Shown here piece after piece: positions 27,538-36,778 of a stretch of DNA of 64,000 nucleotides. Every line of letters begins with the position of its first letter. Within the stretch, counting starts at the first letter, position 1. The notes under the pieces are model-generated. The model was not told the origin of the DNA, did not search any database, and saw nothing but the letters and a program-made list of their open reading frames with translations. A program made the translations under genes and the position numbers. Source of the DNA: Bacteroidota bacterium (GTDB taxonomy: Bacteria; Bacteroidota; Bacteroidia; Bacteroidales; Prolixibacteraceae); contig JAHEYU010000007.1 in NCBI GenBank assembly GCA_023251435.1, forward strand, positions 62,001-126,000, written 5' to 3'.

Positions 27538-28308
27538 TTACGATTTCCCCCCTTCGATTTTCTCATCCCTGATCCTCTGATACTGTTTATTGGCAAATAC
27601 GAATTCCTGAAGTTTCTGATTGTCGCTATGCAGGATTTCTTTACGGTTGCCTTCCCAGCACATTTCGCCTTCTGAAATGAAAAGTATGTTGTCGCCAATT
27701 TCCATCACCGAGTTCATATCATGGGTATTGATGATGGTAGTAATTTGAAGATCAACAGTTATCTGATGAACCAGTCCGTCAATCACCATTGCAGTTTCGG
27801 GGTCGAGGCCGGAGTTGGGTTCATCACAAAACAGGTATTTTGGATTCATCACAATAGCCCGGGCAATGGCAACTCTTTTCTGCATTCCACCCGAAATTTC
27901 TGATGGATACAATTTGTTTGCATCTACTAAATTTACCCGATCGAGACAAAAATCAACCTGTTTTTGTTTCTCAACCGGTGAGAGTGATGAAAACATATCG
28001 AGTGGAAACCGTACATTTTCCTCGACAGTTAGTGAGTCGAACAGTGCGCCACCCTGAAAAACCATTCCCATTTCCTGCCGGAGTTTTTTACGCAATTTCT
28101 GGTTCATCGATGTAAAATCGCGATCGTCATAAAAGATATGACCACCGTCAACTTCCAGTAAACCAACAATAGACTTTATCAGCACAGTTTTACCCGATCC
28201 GCTTCGTCCGATAATCAGGTTTGTTTCGCCCTTATTGAATTCTTTAGAGATATTCTTCAGTACCTCCTTATGCTCGAACGATTTATATATACTTTTTATT
28301 CTAATCAT
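27538..28308 (-). CDS. mlaF: MlaF-like ABC transporter ATP-binding protein
   Basis: About 256 residues with Walker A GRSGSGKT, ABC signature ISGGMQKR, Walker B YLFCDEPNSGLDP and the H-loop NTHDM. The signature and the EPNSGLDP form are those of the MlaF/Ttg2A group, which drives phospholipid or hydrophobic-compound movement between membranes. The frame opens at 28338, but the ATG at 28308 overlaps the stop of the upstream permease (ATGA), so it is the natural, translationally coupled start. No MCE-domain (MlaD) gene lies next to it here, since the gene ends 3 bp from porX. Confidence 0.9.
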   Translation of the reverse strand: MIRIKSIYKSFEHKEVLKNISKEFNKGETNLIIGRSGSGKTVLIKSIVGLLEVDGGHIFYDDRDFTSMNQKLRKKLRQEMGMVFQGGALFDSLTVEENVRFPLDMFSSLSPVEKQKQVDFCLDRVNLVDANKLYPSEISGGMQKRVAIARAIVMNPKYLFCDEPNSGLDPETAMVIDGLVHQITVDLQITTIINTHDMNSVMEIGDNILFISEGEMCWEGNRKEILHSDNQKLQEFVFANKQYQRIRDEKIEGGKS

Positions 28309-29042
28309 AAAAGCAACTGAGTTAAAATCAAATCCCAAACCAAAATGAGAATATTGGTATTAACAACCGCCCTGGTACTGGCAGTTCCTACATCAAACGC
28401 ACCACCTTCGACTGTATAGCCAAAGAAAGAAGCAATGGAAGCAATCAGAAAACCAAACACCACACATTTAATGAGCGAAAAGGTGACATAGTATGGATTA
28501 AATAAATACTGTATCCCAGCCAGATAATCGGGTGCGGTAACTGCACCAACCGCCGGTCCAACGATCAAACCACCAATCAGACCGAAAAATACGCTAAGAA
28601 CATATAAGAACGGGAAAATAAATACTACCGCGATTATCTTAGGCAAAATCAGGTAACTGGCTGAGTTCACCCCCATAATTTCCAGCGAATCAATTTGCTC
28701 TGTGACTTTCATACTTCCAATTTCGGAAGTAATATTTGCTCCAATCTTTCCGGCCATAATCAACGCCATAATCGTTGACGAAAATTCCAGAATTAAAGTA
28801 TCACGATTTCCCAGACCAATCAGATAAACAGGCAAAAGTGGATTGGACATATTATAGGCTACCTGAAGCGTGGTGATTCCTCCCATAAAAATGGAAATAA
28901 CCACCACAATCCCAACCGACTTGACGCCAAGGTTATCAATTTCATTAAAAGTCTGCCGTGCATATACACTATGCCTTTCGGGTCGGCTGAATACTTTAAG
29001 CAGTAAAGCAAAATATCTCCCGGTTAAATTTAAAATACGCAT
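28305..29042 (-). CDS. mlaE: MlaE-like ABC transporter permease
   Basis: 245 residues, about six hydrophobic helices. VVVISIFMGGITTLQVAY, LEFSSTIMALIMAGKIGANI and EIGSMKVTEQIDSLEIMG match the MlaE permease family, in which the EIGxMxVxEQIDAL block contacts the ATPase. It forms the membrane part of an MCE-type lipid transporter with the ATPase whose start codon overlaps its stop. It is the first gene of the pair; its 278-bp upstream gap up to 29320 is AT-rich and I see no clear -7 element in it. Confidence 0.92.
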   Translation of the reverse strand: MRILNLTGRYFALLLKVFSRPERHSVYARQTFNEIDNLGVKSVGIVVVISIFMGGITTLQVAYNMSNPLLPVYLIGLGNRDTLILEFSSTIMALIMAGKIGANITSEIGSMKVTEQIDSLEIMGVNSASYLILPKIIAVVFIFPFLYVLSVFFGLIGGLIVGPAVGAVTAPDYLAGIQYLFNPYYVTFSLIKCVVFGFLIASIASFFGYTVEGGAFDVGTASTRAVVNTNILILVWDLILTQLLL

Positions 29043-29320
29043 TCTCCGTTCTTTTTTTACTTTTATTAAATCTATATTTCACCCAATTAAGGCAACAAAT
29101 AATTATTTTCCAATTTTCAGGCAATATTTTCACAAATTGCTTTTCCTGAATTGAATTGCATAAAGGTACGAATAATCCAAAAGCATGTTTTTTTTCGATG
29201 GTTTTAATTTTAAACTTATTATCTTCATAAACAATTCTGACAACTGATTATTACATTATAAATATCATTTTAAAAGAAATTTAGAATTCCTCATATTACT
29301 CACAGTAAAACACATACATC

Positions 29321-30409
29321 ATGAATAACACGTATTGCGTAATAATGGCAGGCGGCATCGGAAGTAGGTTTTGGCCATTAAGCAAGACCAATATGCCGAA
29401 ACAATTCCTCGATATTCTGGGTACGGGTCGTACTTTTATACAGCAAACATACGATAGGTTCAAAAGAATCTGCCCTGACGAAAATTTTTATGTGGTAACC
29501 AGCAGCGACTACAGAGATCTGGTAATGCAACAATTACCGGAACTACGCTCTGATCAGGTACTGCTTGAGCCACTCCGGAGAAATACTGCTCCCTGTATAG
29601 CATACGCCAGTTACAAAATACTGACGATCAATCCTGACGCAAATATAATTGTAGCCCCTTCGGATCACCATATTCAGGATGAAGACAAATTTCTGGAACA
29701 AGTAAATAAGGGACTAAAATTCGTAACTGAAAAAGACGCGTTACTCACCCTTGGCATTCCTCCAAGCCGTCCCGAAACAGGCTACGGGTACATTCAAATT
29801 GAGAGCAAAGTTGCTGAAGAAGACACGGAAACACTATACAAGGTTAAAACATTTACCGAAAAACCAAATCTCGAACTTGCCAAAATATTCCTTGAAAGCG
29901 GCGAGTTCTTTTGGAATTCGGGCATCTTTATCTGGTCACTGTCGTCAATTCTGAAAGCTTTTGACATGCACCTCAGCACTGTTTCCGAATTATTTAAGAA
30001 AGGGTATAAACTCTATGGTACGGCCGACGAAGTTCCATTCCTGAATAAAACATATTCCGAATGTCAAAACATTTCTATCGACTATGGAATCATGGAAAAG
30101 GCCAGCAATGTTTATGTATTGTGCTCCGATTTCGGTTGGAGTGACCTCGGAACATGGGGCTCATTATACGAAAGCAGTAATAAAGACGATCATGAAAATG
30201 TGGTTTCGGGACAAAATGTAATGCTTTACAATTCAACTAATTGTATTGTAAATATGCCAAATAACAAATTGGTGGTCTTACACGGTTTAGATGGTTACAT
30301 CGTAGTAGAATCGGAAGGCACCTTGCTCGTTTGCAAAAAGGAAGACGAACAGCAAATCCGTCAGTTTGTAAATGATGTTAGAATGAATAAAGGTGAGGAA
30401 TTTGTATAA
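29321..30409 (+). CDS. manC: Mannose-1-phosphate guanylyltransferase
   Basis: 362 residues without a fused isomerase domain. MAGGIGSRFWPLSKTNMPKQ near residue 9 is the nucleotidyltransferase signature with the pyrophosphate-binding GGxGxR loop and following Lys, and APSDHHI near 110 and EKP near 183 agree with the GDP-mannose pyrophosphorylase family. It makes GDP-mannose from mannose-1-P and GTP for surface glycans, glycosylated proteins and possibly the lipid-linked sugar made by the GT2 enzyme at 16924. It is flanked by its own terminator and converges with the GldK paralogue. Confidence 0.92.
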   Translation: MNNTYCVIMAGGIGSRFWPLSKTNMPKQFLDILGTGRTFIQQTYDRFKRICPDENFYVVTSSDYRDLVMQQLPELRSDQVLLEPLRRNTAPCIAYASYKILTINPDANIIVAPSDHHIQDEDKFLEQVNKGLKFVTEKDALLTLGIPPSRPETGYGYIQIESKVAEEDTETLYKVKTFTEKPNLELAKIFLESGEFFWNSGIFIWSLSSILKAFDMHLSTVSELFKKGYKLYGTADEVPFLNKTYSECQNISIDYGIMEKASNVYVLCSDFGWSDLGTWGSLYESSNKDDHENVVSGQNVMLYNSTNCIVNMPNNKLVVLHGLDGYIVVESEGTLLVCKKEDEQQIRQFVNDVRMNKGEEFV

Positions 30410-30430
30410 ACAGAGATAAAACATAGAACA

Positions 30431-30462
30431 GGGGGATTTCACGCAATGAAGCCCCCTTTTTT
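30431..30462 (+). terminator. Intrinsic terminator after manC
   Basis: GGGGG (30431-30435) pairs with CCCCC (30452-30456) with inner TTCA/TGAA pairing, then a run of T. It ends 4 bp before the stop of the convergent gene. Confidence 0.7.
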
Positions 30463-30465
30463 ATG

Positions 30466-31809
30466 CTATTCCCAATAATCGGGCTTGAAGGTACTTCTGA
30501 CACACCGAAACCCGATGTATGATTTTGCGGTGTCCTGGTATTCGTAACTGCGCGTTGAGACCTGAATATAGTATGCAACGTCTTTCCACGAACCGCCACG
30601 AATAACTTTCCGCTTCAAGGCAGGTTGATCATCGGGTCGGGCATTATACTGAAAATCGGGACTAAAATCAGAAATCATCTCATAGCCGGACTCGTCATAA
30701 GCGCTCGAAGTCCATTCAGCAACATTGCCGGCCATATCGTACAATCCATAGGAATTAACAGTAAAATTGGCCACTTTAGTTGTCGTAACGCTCGACTTGC
30801 TATCAGACACATAATTACCACGCATCGGTTTAAAATTGGCAACAAAATTACCTTCCTGATCGCGGGAATAATAATTACCCCATGGATACAAAGTAGAGGT
30901 ATGACCGCCACGTGCAGCATACTCCCATTCAACTTCGGTTGGCAACCGATAGTCCATTACTGTAGGCATTTTTATCATATCCTGATAAAAATTCAACTGT
31001 TTGGTTCTCCAACAGCAAAAAGCTTTTGCCTGCGCCCAGGTAACACCCACAACGGGATATTCATCGTAAGCAACATGCGAAAAATATTTTTCGGTTAAAG
31101 GTTCATTATAGGAGAAAGTAAAATCCCGAATCCATACCAACGTATCAGGATAAACCGGTGTTGATTCACGCATGACAAATGCAGACCGGTTTTGAACAGG
31201 ATTTGTATTTCCAGCTGCATCAACAACAGAGCCGCTGTAACTTTGAGTTTCGTAGTTATAACTATTTGCTCTTTTGGCTGCCTGCTTGTAATCAATCCAA
31301 TAATATTCGAAACGGAGTTTTCGCGTATCAAGTTCCTTGCGGCTAATAAACCGTTCAGTTTCAGAAATATACATTTCTTCAAGGGCAGTCTGAAAATCAG
31401 GACTTTTCCACGCGATCGGTTCCATCCAGTTCAGGTGGGGATTTTCAAGAATATTCCCCTTCCGACCTTCGGTGAGCATAAATTCAGGCATAGTTTCCGA
31501 CAAAAGCTGACGGGCTATTGAGTCGCGAACCCAATATACAAATTGCCGGTATTCATTATTTGTAATCTCTGTATCGTCGATCCAAAAAGAAGGAACTGAC
31601 ACTGTCTTCGAAAGCGTACTTCCATCATCAACTTCCTGATCTGATGGCCCAATATTGAGGCTTCCCTGTTTGATGAACTTCATTCCATAGGGAATCGGTT
31701 CAAAAAATGGCTTTCTATTCTGCGCACCAACAACCTGACCAGTCTGGTATTTTTTACATGAATTCAGACCAATCAGAATTACAAAGGCTATGAGCAGAAT
31801 TTTATACAT
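30466..31809 (-). CDS. GldK-like lipoprotein (second copy, FGE-sulfatase fold)
   Basis: About 447 residues: lipobox LNSC, then FFEPIPYGMKFIKQGSLNIG and a formylglycine-generating-enzyme-like domain ending VIRGGSWKDVAYYIQVSTRS and FRCVRS. It aligns along its full length with the GldK at 35411-36748 (same order of blocks, for example WIDDTEITNNEYRQF versus WMDDTEITNNEYRQF). GldK forms the outer-membrane-facing ring of the T9SS with GldN. The ORF opens with TTG at 31830; the ATG at 31809 gives the proper signal (MYKILLIAF). A terminator separates it from gldN and it has its own -7 element, so it is not simply the operon's last gene. Confidence 0.85.
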   Translation of the reverse strand: MYKILLIAFVILIGLNSCKKYQTGQVVGAQNRKPFFEPIPYGMKFIKQGSLNIGPSDQEVDDGSTLSKTVSVPSFWIDDTEITNNEYRQFVYWVRDSIARQLLSETMPEFMLTEGRKGNILENPHLNWMEPIAWKSPDFQTALEEMYISETERFISRKELDTRKLRFEYYWIDYKQAAKRANSYNYETQSYSGSVVDAAGNTNPVQNRSAFVMRESTPVYPDTLVWIRDFTFSYNEPLTEKYFSHVAYDEYPVVGVTWAQAKAFCCWRTKQLNFYQDMIKMPTVMDYRLPTEVEWEYAARGGHTSTLYPWGNYYSRDQEGNFVANFKPMRGNYVSDSKSSVTTTKVANFTVNSYGLYDMAGNVAEWTSSAYDESGYEMISDFSPDFQYNARPDDQPALKRKVIRGGSWKDVAYYIQVSTRSYEYQDTAKSYIGFRCVRSTFKPDYWE

Positions 31810-31812
31810 CTT

Positions 31813-31820
31813 CAAATTTA
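31813..31820 (-). promoter_or_regulatory. Candidate -7 element (TAAATTTG) immediately before the second gldK
   Basis: Full TAnnTTTG match on the minus strand, only 3 bp before the ATG at 31809. If used, transcription would start at or near the start codon and make a leaderless or near-leaderless mRNA. No clear -33 element is visible, so this remains tentative. Confidence 0.35.
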
Positions 31821-31863
31821 GTATCAACAAATAACGCTTCTGAAACTAAAATATTACAATGCT

Positions 31864-31902
31864 CAAAAAAAAAGCCTTATCAGGAATTCCCCATAAGGCT
31901 TT
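31864..31902 (-). terminator. Intrinsic terminator downstream of gldN
   Basis: AAAGCCTTAT (31871-31880) pairs with ATAAGGCTTT (31893-31902). Read on the minus strand it is followed by about nine T, so it ends transcripts coming from gldN before the second gldK. Confidence 0.85.
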
Positions 31903-31920
31903 GACTTATGTCGCAAAATA

Positions 31921-32775
31921 TTAATATTCCCAAAGGTTCTGTTCGTAGTCAAATATCTCGTTTTCAATTCGTTTACTTTCAATCATCGCATCTTTTCCAA
32001 CAAGATACTGACTGATATTTCTATTGTCGTAGATATTACTTTCCTTGACGATATATGAATTAAACCTGCGTTTCAGGAAAATATCGTCATAAGAAGAATT
32101 GCGGGCAGTATTCAATGGATTAAATACCTCGTTGGCTGCCATTAGTTCTCTCGCTTCTGGATAATATATCCAGAATAATTGACGGCGTACAACTGTTTCC
32201 TGATTCACATCTTCATCGCGGTAAAACTCTTTAATCGGACAAATACCAATAACCCGTACATTCAGAGTAGAGGTTTGCTTGTCGAAATACCACTCTTCCT
32301 TAACCATAAACTGTTTAACTTCTTCTGATCTTACTTCGCCAGTTACAGGTTTATCAACCATTTCACCGGTATCAATATCTCTTACTTTCATTGTCCGGGT
32401 GGTGGCACCAAAAGCTTCTTTTACCTGATCAAAAGTCATCGGAACCTTAAACTCGTCGTCTTCTTTTGCATCATAAGCAGTCAGCTTACCATCTTTTACT
32501 CCTTCTACAAAAAGGTTTACCAGATTGCGTCTTCCTTGTATTTCTTTTGTTGGGAAATACAGAGTTTGGTTCATCTTTTCACGAAGATCGATAATACGCC
32601 AAACCATTTTTGACCACATCACATCGGCTTCCCTCACATAAGGCAGCGGAGTTGGTTTACGCTTATAAATATCGTTTCGCTTATACGCGCCATCAATTAT
32701 CTGCGCTTTGGTTTCAATGCTGGTCTCACCAAGCAGAAAAATCAATAATCCTAAAAATAATAAAGTCCTTTTCAT
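31921..32775 (-). CDS. gldN: T9SS ring protein GldN/PorN
   Basis: 284 residues with a signal peptide (cleavage near ETKAQ). IDGAYKRNDIYKRKPTPLPY and VREADVMWSKMVWRIIDLRE are the conserved GldN start, where the protein binds GldM and forms the periplasmic ring with GldK. It is the last gene before the terminator and follows gldM by 2 bp. No tandem GldO paralogue, as found in Flavobacterium johnsoniae, is present. Confidence 0.93.
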   Translation of the reverse strand: MKRTLLFLGLLIFLLGETSIETKAQIIDGAYKRNDIYKRKPTPLPYVREADVMWSKMVWRIIDLREKMNQTLYFPTKEIQGRRNLVNLFVEGVKDGKLTAYDAKEDDEFKVPMTFDQVKEAFGATTRTMKVRDIDTGEMVDKPVTGEVRSEEVKQFMVKEEWYFDKQTSTLNVRVIGICPIKEFYRDEDVNQETVVRRQLFWIYYPEARELMAANEVFNPLNTARNSSYDDIFLKRRFNSYIVKESNIYDNRNISQYLVGKDAMIESKRIENEIFDYEQNLWEY

Positions 32776-32777
32776 AA

Positions 32778-34394
32778 TTACCTTATTTTAAAACTTATTG
32801 GTGCCAAAGGCCGATCGGTGTTATCGTCGCCCTTTGCCATAATATTATCAATATAAATTAAACTTCCTTGCGCCAATTTGCTAAACTGACTTTTTTGCTC
32901 TGCAGAAAACTTGTTTCCGGTAGCAGTATATTTTCTTTCGTATCCACCGGCTCCCGAAAGGTTTATATCAAATTGAGTAACCCTAAATTTCAGGTCAAAA
33001 TCGAAGTCTTTCAAGTCGGCAAATATACCTTCTTCTGCCATTAACTCTTCCTTCCGAAGGTTACCTCCATTTTTACCACCAATTGTAGCAATTGGTGTTG
33101 GAACTTCTTTCACCCGAAACACCATTGATCCCATCGATCGTTTTTCACCATTCATGGTTGCCATAACAGAGATGGAAGTGTTTTTACCCAAAACATCTAC
33201 CTTTGAAGGATAAACCAGATAATCGCTTCCTGATTTTTCAATGCGACCATTGGAAACAGAAACTTCAAGATTTTCGGAAGCAACTCCCGGCACAGACACT
33301 TTTACAGGATTCGGTATTCCAAGATAAAATACATTCATCTTTGTAGGCGATATTGTTACACTTGGCTTACCAACCTGATATTCTCCCTTGAAAGGATAAG
33401 GAACAATATTTCCTTCAGGATTTTTAAAGTTAATTTTTCCACTCCATTGGAAAGTTCCCACCTCGGAGGCAGTGACCCTGTAAATCCCCATGCCTTCTTT
33501 CATAGAAAGCTTAGTATTACCTACAAATATTTCGGGTTCTTGTGTTGTATCTTCGGCAGCCAGGTAAATCTCAGCTTCAAACTGGTCGCCTTCGAGCACA
33601 TAAGTCGATTTTGGTAAAATTCTGGCGCCAAGCTTATTAAACTTAAAGGAGGCCGCATCAATCTGACTGTAAAGTGTTGAAATGATGTTTGTTTCAGCAT
33701 TCTGAATATCGATTTGTATTTTCGATAGCAAGGTAATAACAGCAATAAGCGGTTTGCTTTCGAAATGAAGAATTTCCCATGATTTTTTCTCACCGCCTTC
33801 TTTAAGATTCATCTTTGGATCTGAGGTATCCAATTGTTTGATAATATTTTCCTTCATAGGGGAATCATCATCAAGAAAAGAAGCCAGAAACTCACGGTAT
33901 TCAATGATGCTGTTTTTCAAATCAGCAGCACTCTTTTTATTGATCATTATTTCTGAAGGAGTGTTCAGGTCATCTTCCTTTTTAATTAAGATGGTGTCTC
34001 CCTGTACATTTACCATTACGGGTTCTTCCGGAGACAAAATAAATCCAGGTTCAGCATTTTTTAAAGCCATACCGCCAGAAGCCAACACTAATTTTTCTTT
34101 CAGGTTTGTAATTTCTGTAACCAACTCCCTGGTTTTTTCTTTAACCTGATCAGACTTATCTTTCCACTCTTTTACTTTGTTTGGATTAAGCTGGTAGGCT
34201 ACATCAAAAGAACTATAAATCTGTTCATTTTTTCTGTTGACGTTATTCAATGTTTGAACAAGACTGGCGTCAACAATCCTGAAGGACTCGAGTACCTCCG
34301 AAGCAACATTTAGTGCCAACATAGCTGTCAGCACCAGATACATCATATTTATCATTTTTTGCCTCGTTGATTCCGGGCAATTCTTTGCAGACAT
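32778..34394 (-). CDS. gldM: T9SS motor protein GldM/PorM
   Basis: 538 residues. A short cytoplasmic start (CPESTRQKMINMMYLVLTAM) runs into one transmembrane helix, followed by four periplasmic domains with mostly beta structure. GldM dimers pass energy from the inner-membrane GldL ring, using the proton gradient, to the GldKN ring. Length and order fit the family. It lies 14 bp after gldL and 2 bp before gldN. Confidence 0.94.
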   Translation of the reverse strand: MSAKNCPESTRQKMINMMYLVLTAMLALNVASEVLESFRIVDASLVQTLNNVNRKNEQIYSSFDVAYQLNPNKVKEWKDKSDQVKEKTRELVTEITNLKEKLVLASGGMALKNAEPGFILSPEEPVMVNVQGDTILIKKEDDLNTPSEIMINKKSAADLKNSIIEYREFLASFLDDDSPMKENIIKQLDTSDPKMNLKEGGEKKSWEILHFESKPLIAVITLLSKIQIDIQNAETNIISTLYSQIDAASFKFNKLGARILPKSTYVLEGDQFEAEIYLAAEDTTQEPEIFVGNTKLSMKEGMGIYRVTASEVGTFQWSGKINFKNPEGNIVPYPFKGEYQVGKPSVTISPTKMNVFYLGIPNPVKVSVPGVASENLEVSVSNGRIEKSGSDYLVYPSKVDVLGKNTSISVMATMNGEKRSMGSMVFRVKEVPTPIATIGGKNGGNLRKEELMAEEGIFADLKDFDFDLKFRVTQFDINLSGAGGYERKYTATGNKFSAEQKSQFSKLAQGSLIYIDNIMAKGDDNTDRPLAPISFKIR

Positions 34395-34408
34395 AGTATT
34401 CTCTTAAG

Positions 34409-35386
34409 TTACTTCTTTTTATAATTCATGGCACCCAACATATTTCCATAAATCGAATTTAGAGCATCAAGATGTGAATTCAGCTGTTCCGCATTTTCGC
34501 GGTATTTCTTCATTTCCTGTGCCGATGAAGCTATAATCTGGTTCATTTGGTTGAGGTCGTCGAAGAACTTGGCCGATGCTTTAAACTGTTCGCTGGTGCC
34601 AGCTAATTGCTTTTCGTAGGTAACATTCAATGATTCAATATTTCTGGATAACTTCTGAAGATTTTCTCCGTAACTGGATGAATTTTGGTCAAGATCTTTA
34701 AAGCCTTTCTCAATCGTTCCTGAAAGTTTTTGGTACGACTCAACAAGTTTACTTCCTGATTCATCAATCTGCCTTGTGAACTTAACGCTCGACTCATTTA
34801 ATTTAGCAAGCATCCCTTCGCCTGTTTCTGATATTTTGCTGGCAGTAGTACTATATGTGCTAACTAATTCGCCAATCGATGTATTCAGTGAGGCATTGGC
34901 CTGAGTATTAACTTCAGAAAAAGCAATCATCGATTCTGAAGCAGAATTCAGATTTCGTACATAAACGTCAGTAGCAAGTGTTGCAGCTGATATGTCGCTG
35001 ATTCCGGATGCTGTATTTGACAAATCGACCAGGCTCTTGCCAATCTTCGCTAAAAGTTCAGGCGTAATATTCGTGCTTCCAAGCAGTGAGTCAATATTGG
35101 TTTTAATATCCGATTTAACATCTTCTCCTGTTTCAAGAAGTTCAAAATCATCCTGCAACTCCGGATAAACTCTGGTCCAGTCGGGCTGTTCCATCGGTGG
35201 TTCAAACGATGAAATAAAGAAAATAAATGCCTCGGTAAGTAACCCAATGGTAAGCATAATTCCGGAATGGTTCCAGTGCTGAAGTTTAAATAAAGCACCA
35301 ACAAGCACAAGGGCAGCACCCCAACCATACACGTAACCCATCAGAACTTTCCATCTCTTCGACTTGAGTATTTCGCCAAAATTCAT
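34409..35386 (-). CDS. gldL: T9SS motor protein GldL/PorL
   Basis: 325 residues. Two transmembrane helices (about residues 15-35 and 43-62, with the KLQHWNHSG turn between) hold the conserved Glu of LTEAFIFFIS that takes part in proton flow. The remaining 250 residues are a long, mostly helical cytoplasmic region rich in Ser, Asn and Glu, as in the longer Porphyromonas PorL rather than the short Flavobacterium form. Together with GldM it forms the T9SS rotary motor. Confidence 0.93.
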   Translation of the reverse strand: MNFGEILKSKRWKVLMGYVYGWGAALVLVGALFKLQHWNHSGIMLTIGLLTEAFIFFISSFEPPMEQPDWTRVYPELQDDFELLETGEDVKSDIKTNIDSLLGSTNITPELLAKIGKSLVDLSNTASGISDISAATLATDVYVRNLNSASESMIAFSEVNTQANASLNTSIGELVSTYSTTASKISETGEGMLAKLNESSVKFTRQIDESGSKLVESYQKLSGTIEKGFKDLDQNSSSYGENLQKLSRNIESLNVTYEKQLAGTSEQFKASAKFFDDLNQMNQIIASSAQEMKKYRENAEQLNSHLDALNSIYGNMLGAMNYKKK

Positions 35387-35410
35387 CTGTTCAGAATTTA
35401 AAATTGATGA

Positions 35411-36748
35411 TTAGAATTCATTTCCGAAAGAAGAACGAACACACCGGAAACCAATGTAAGATTTGGTTGTATCCTGATATTCAAAACTTCTGGTTGAAAC
35501 CTGCAAATATGCAGAAATATCTTTCCATGATCCGCCGCGGATAACTTTACGTTTCATTGCCGGCGCATCGTCTGGTTTGGCATTGTATTCGAAATTCGGG
35601 CTAAAATCGTTGATATATTGGTATGCAGATTCGTCATAAGCAGAATTGGTCCATTCTGCAACGTTTCCAGACATATCATATAGTCCAAAGTCATTTGGAT
35701 CATAACTTCCCACTTTCATGGTAGCCATACCGCCATCCTCTACATAATTTCCTCTTAATGGCTTGAAGTTGGCAAGGAAAGTTCCGTCTGTTTCACGGGT
35801 ATAATAACCTCCCCATGGGAACATTGACAATTGTTTATCTCCTCTTGCGGCATATTCCCATTCTACTTCTGTTGGCAAACGATAATCGTGCAGGGTTGCT
35901 TCATTTCTGCCTGATAAGAAATCATTGTGAAGTTTAGTTCTCCAATGACAGAATGCCTTGGCCTGTTTCCATGTAACTCCAACAACTGGATAATCATCGA
36001 ATCCGGGATGCCAGAAATAACGGGTCGCCCATGGCTCGTTGTATGAGAAAGTAAAATCTCTGATCCAGCATAAAGTATCAGGATATATAGGCGTTTGGTC
36101 GCGCAAAATAAATGAGGCACGATTTTGTATTGGCTCTTCTTCACCTTTTGGGTTTACAACGGTTCCGCTATAGCTCTGCGTTTCGTAATTATACATATTT
36201 ACCCTTCTGGCAGCTTGTTTAAGGTCTATCCAATGGTATTCGTAGAATAATTTACGGGAATCGATTTCTCTTTTCTTGAAAAATCTTTCAGCCTCCGGAA
36301 CATACATTCCTTCAAGAGCTTCTGTGTAATCAGGATTATCCCACTCCATCTTCTCTTGCCAGTTAATACGTGGCGGATCAACCGGATTTCCGCGGCGGTC
36401 TTCAGTTATCATGAATTCCGGGAATTGTTCCGACAGCATTGTTCGGGCTATTGAATCACGAACCCACTGAATGAATTGCCGGTATTCGTTGTTGGTGATT
36501 TCCGTGTCATCCATCCAAAATTCAGGAACTGAAACCGTCTTTGACGGCGTATTGGAAGAAGTAACGTCCTGATCGTTTGGACCAAGATTAAAAGAACCTC
36601 TGTGTACAAAAGTCATTCCGTAAGGAGTCGGTTCAAACCATTTTCCTCTTCCTTTAACTCCTGTTAGCTCTCCGTTGCCTGATTTGCTACAACTTGAAAA
36701 AGATGCAACAATCAAAATAACTAACCCAATAGAAAAAAGTTTTTTCAT
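35411..36748 (-). CDS. gldK: T9SS ring lipoprotein GldK/PorK
   Basis: 445 residues, lipobox FSSC near residue 20, then FEPTPYGMTFVHRGSFNLG and an FGE-sulfatase-like fold with RLPTEVEWEYAARG and VIRGGSWKD. It sits in the canonical place between porP and gldL (24-bp gap to gldL), so this is the orthologue of the two GldK-like proteins. GldK forms the ring with GldN on the periplasmic side of the outer membrane. Confidence 0.94.
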   Translation of the reverse strand: MKKLFSIGLVILIVASFSSCSKSGNGELTGVKGRGKWFEPTPYGMTFVHRGSFNLGPNDQDVTSSNTPSKTVSVPEFWMDDTEITNNEYRQFIQWVRDSIARTMLSEQFPEFMITEDRRGNPVDPPRINWQEKMEWDNPDYTEALEGMYVPEAERFFKKREIDSRKLFYEYHWIDLKQAARRVNMYNYETQSYSGTVVNPKGEEEPIQNRASFILRDQTPIYPDTLCWIRDFTFSYNEPWATRYFWHPGFDDYPVVGVTWKQAKAFCHWRTKLHNDFLSGRNEATLHDYRLPTEVEWEYAARGDKQLSMFPWGGYYTRETDGTFLANFKPLRGNYVEDGGMATMKVGSYDPNDFGLYDMSGNVAEWTNSAYDESAYQYINDFSPNFEYNAKPDDAPAMKRKVIRGGSWKDISAYLQVSTRSFEYQDTTKSYIGFRCVRSSFGNEF

Positions 36749-36778
36749 ATTTCAGCTATATAATGCTTCTAATTTTCT

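Noticed and set aside
30466-36748. Formylglycine-generating or ergothioneine-type enzyme function for the two FGE-fold proteins
   Set aside because: Operon context with gldLMN, lipobox signals and GldK-specific N-terminal blocks identify them as T9SS ring proteins rather than oxidases.
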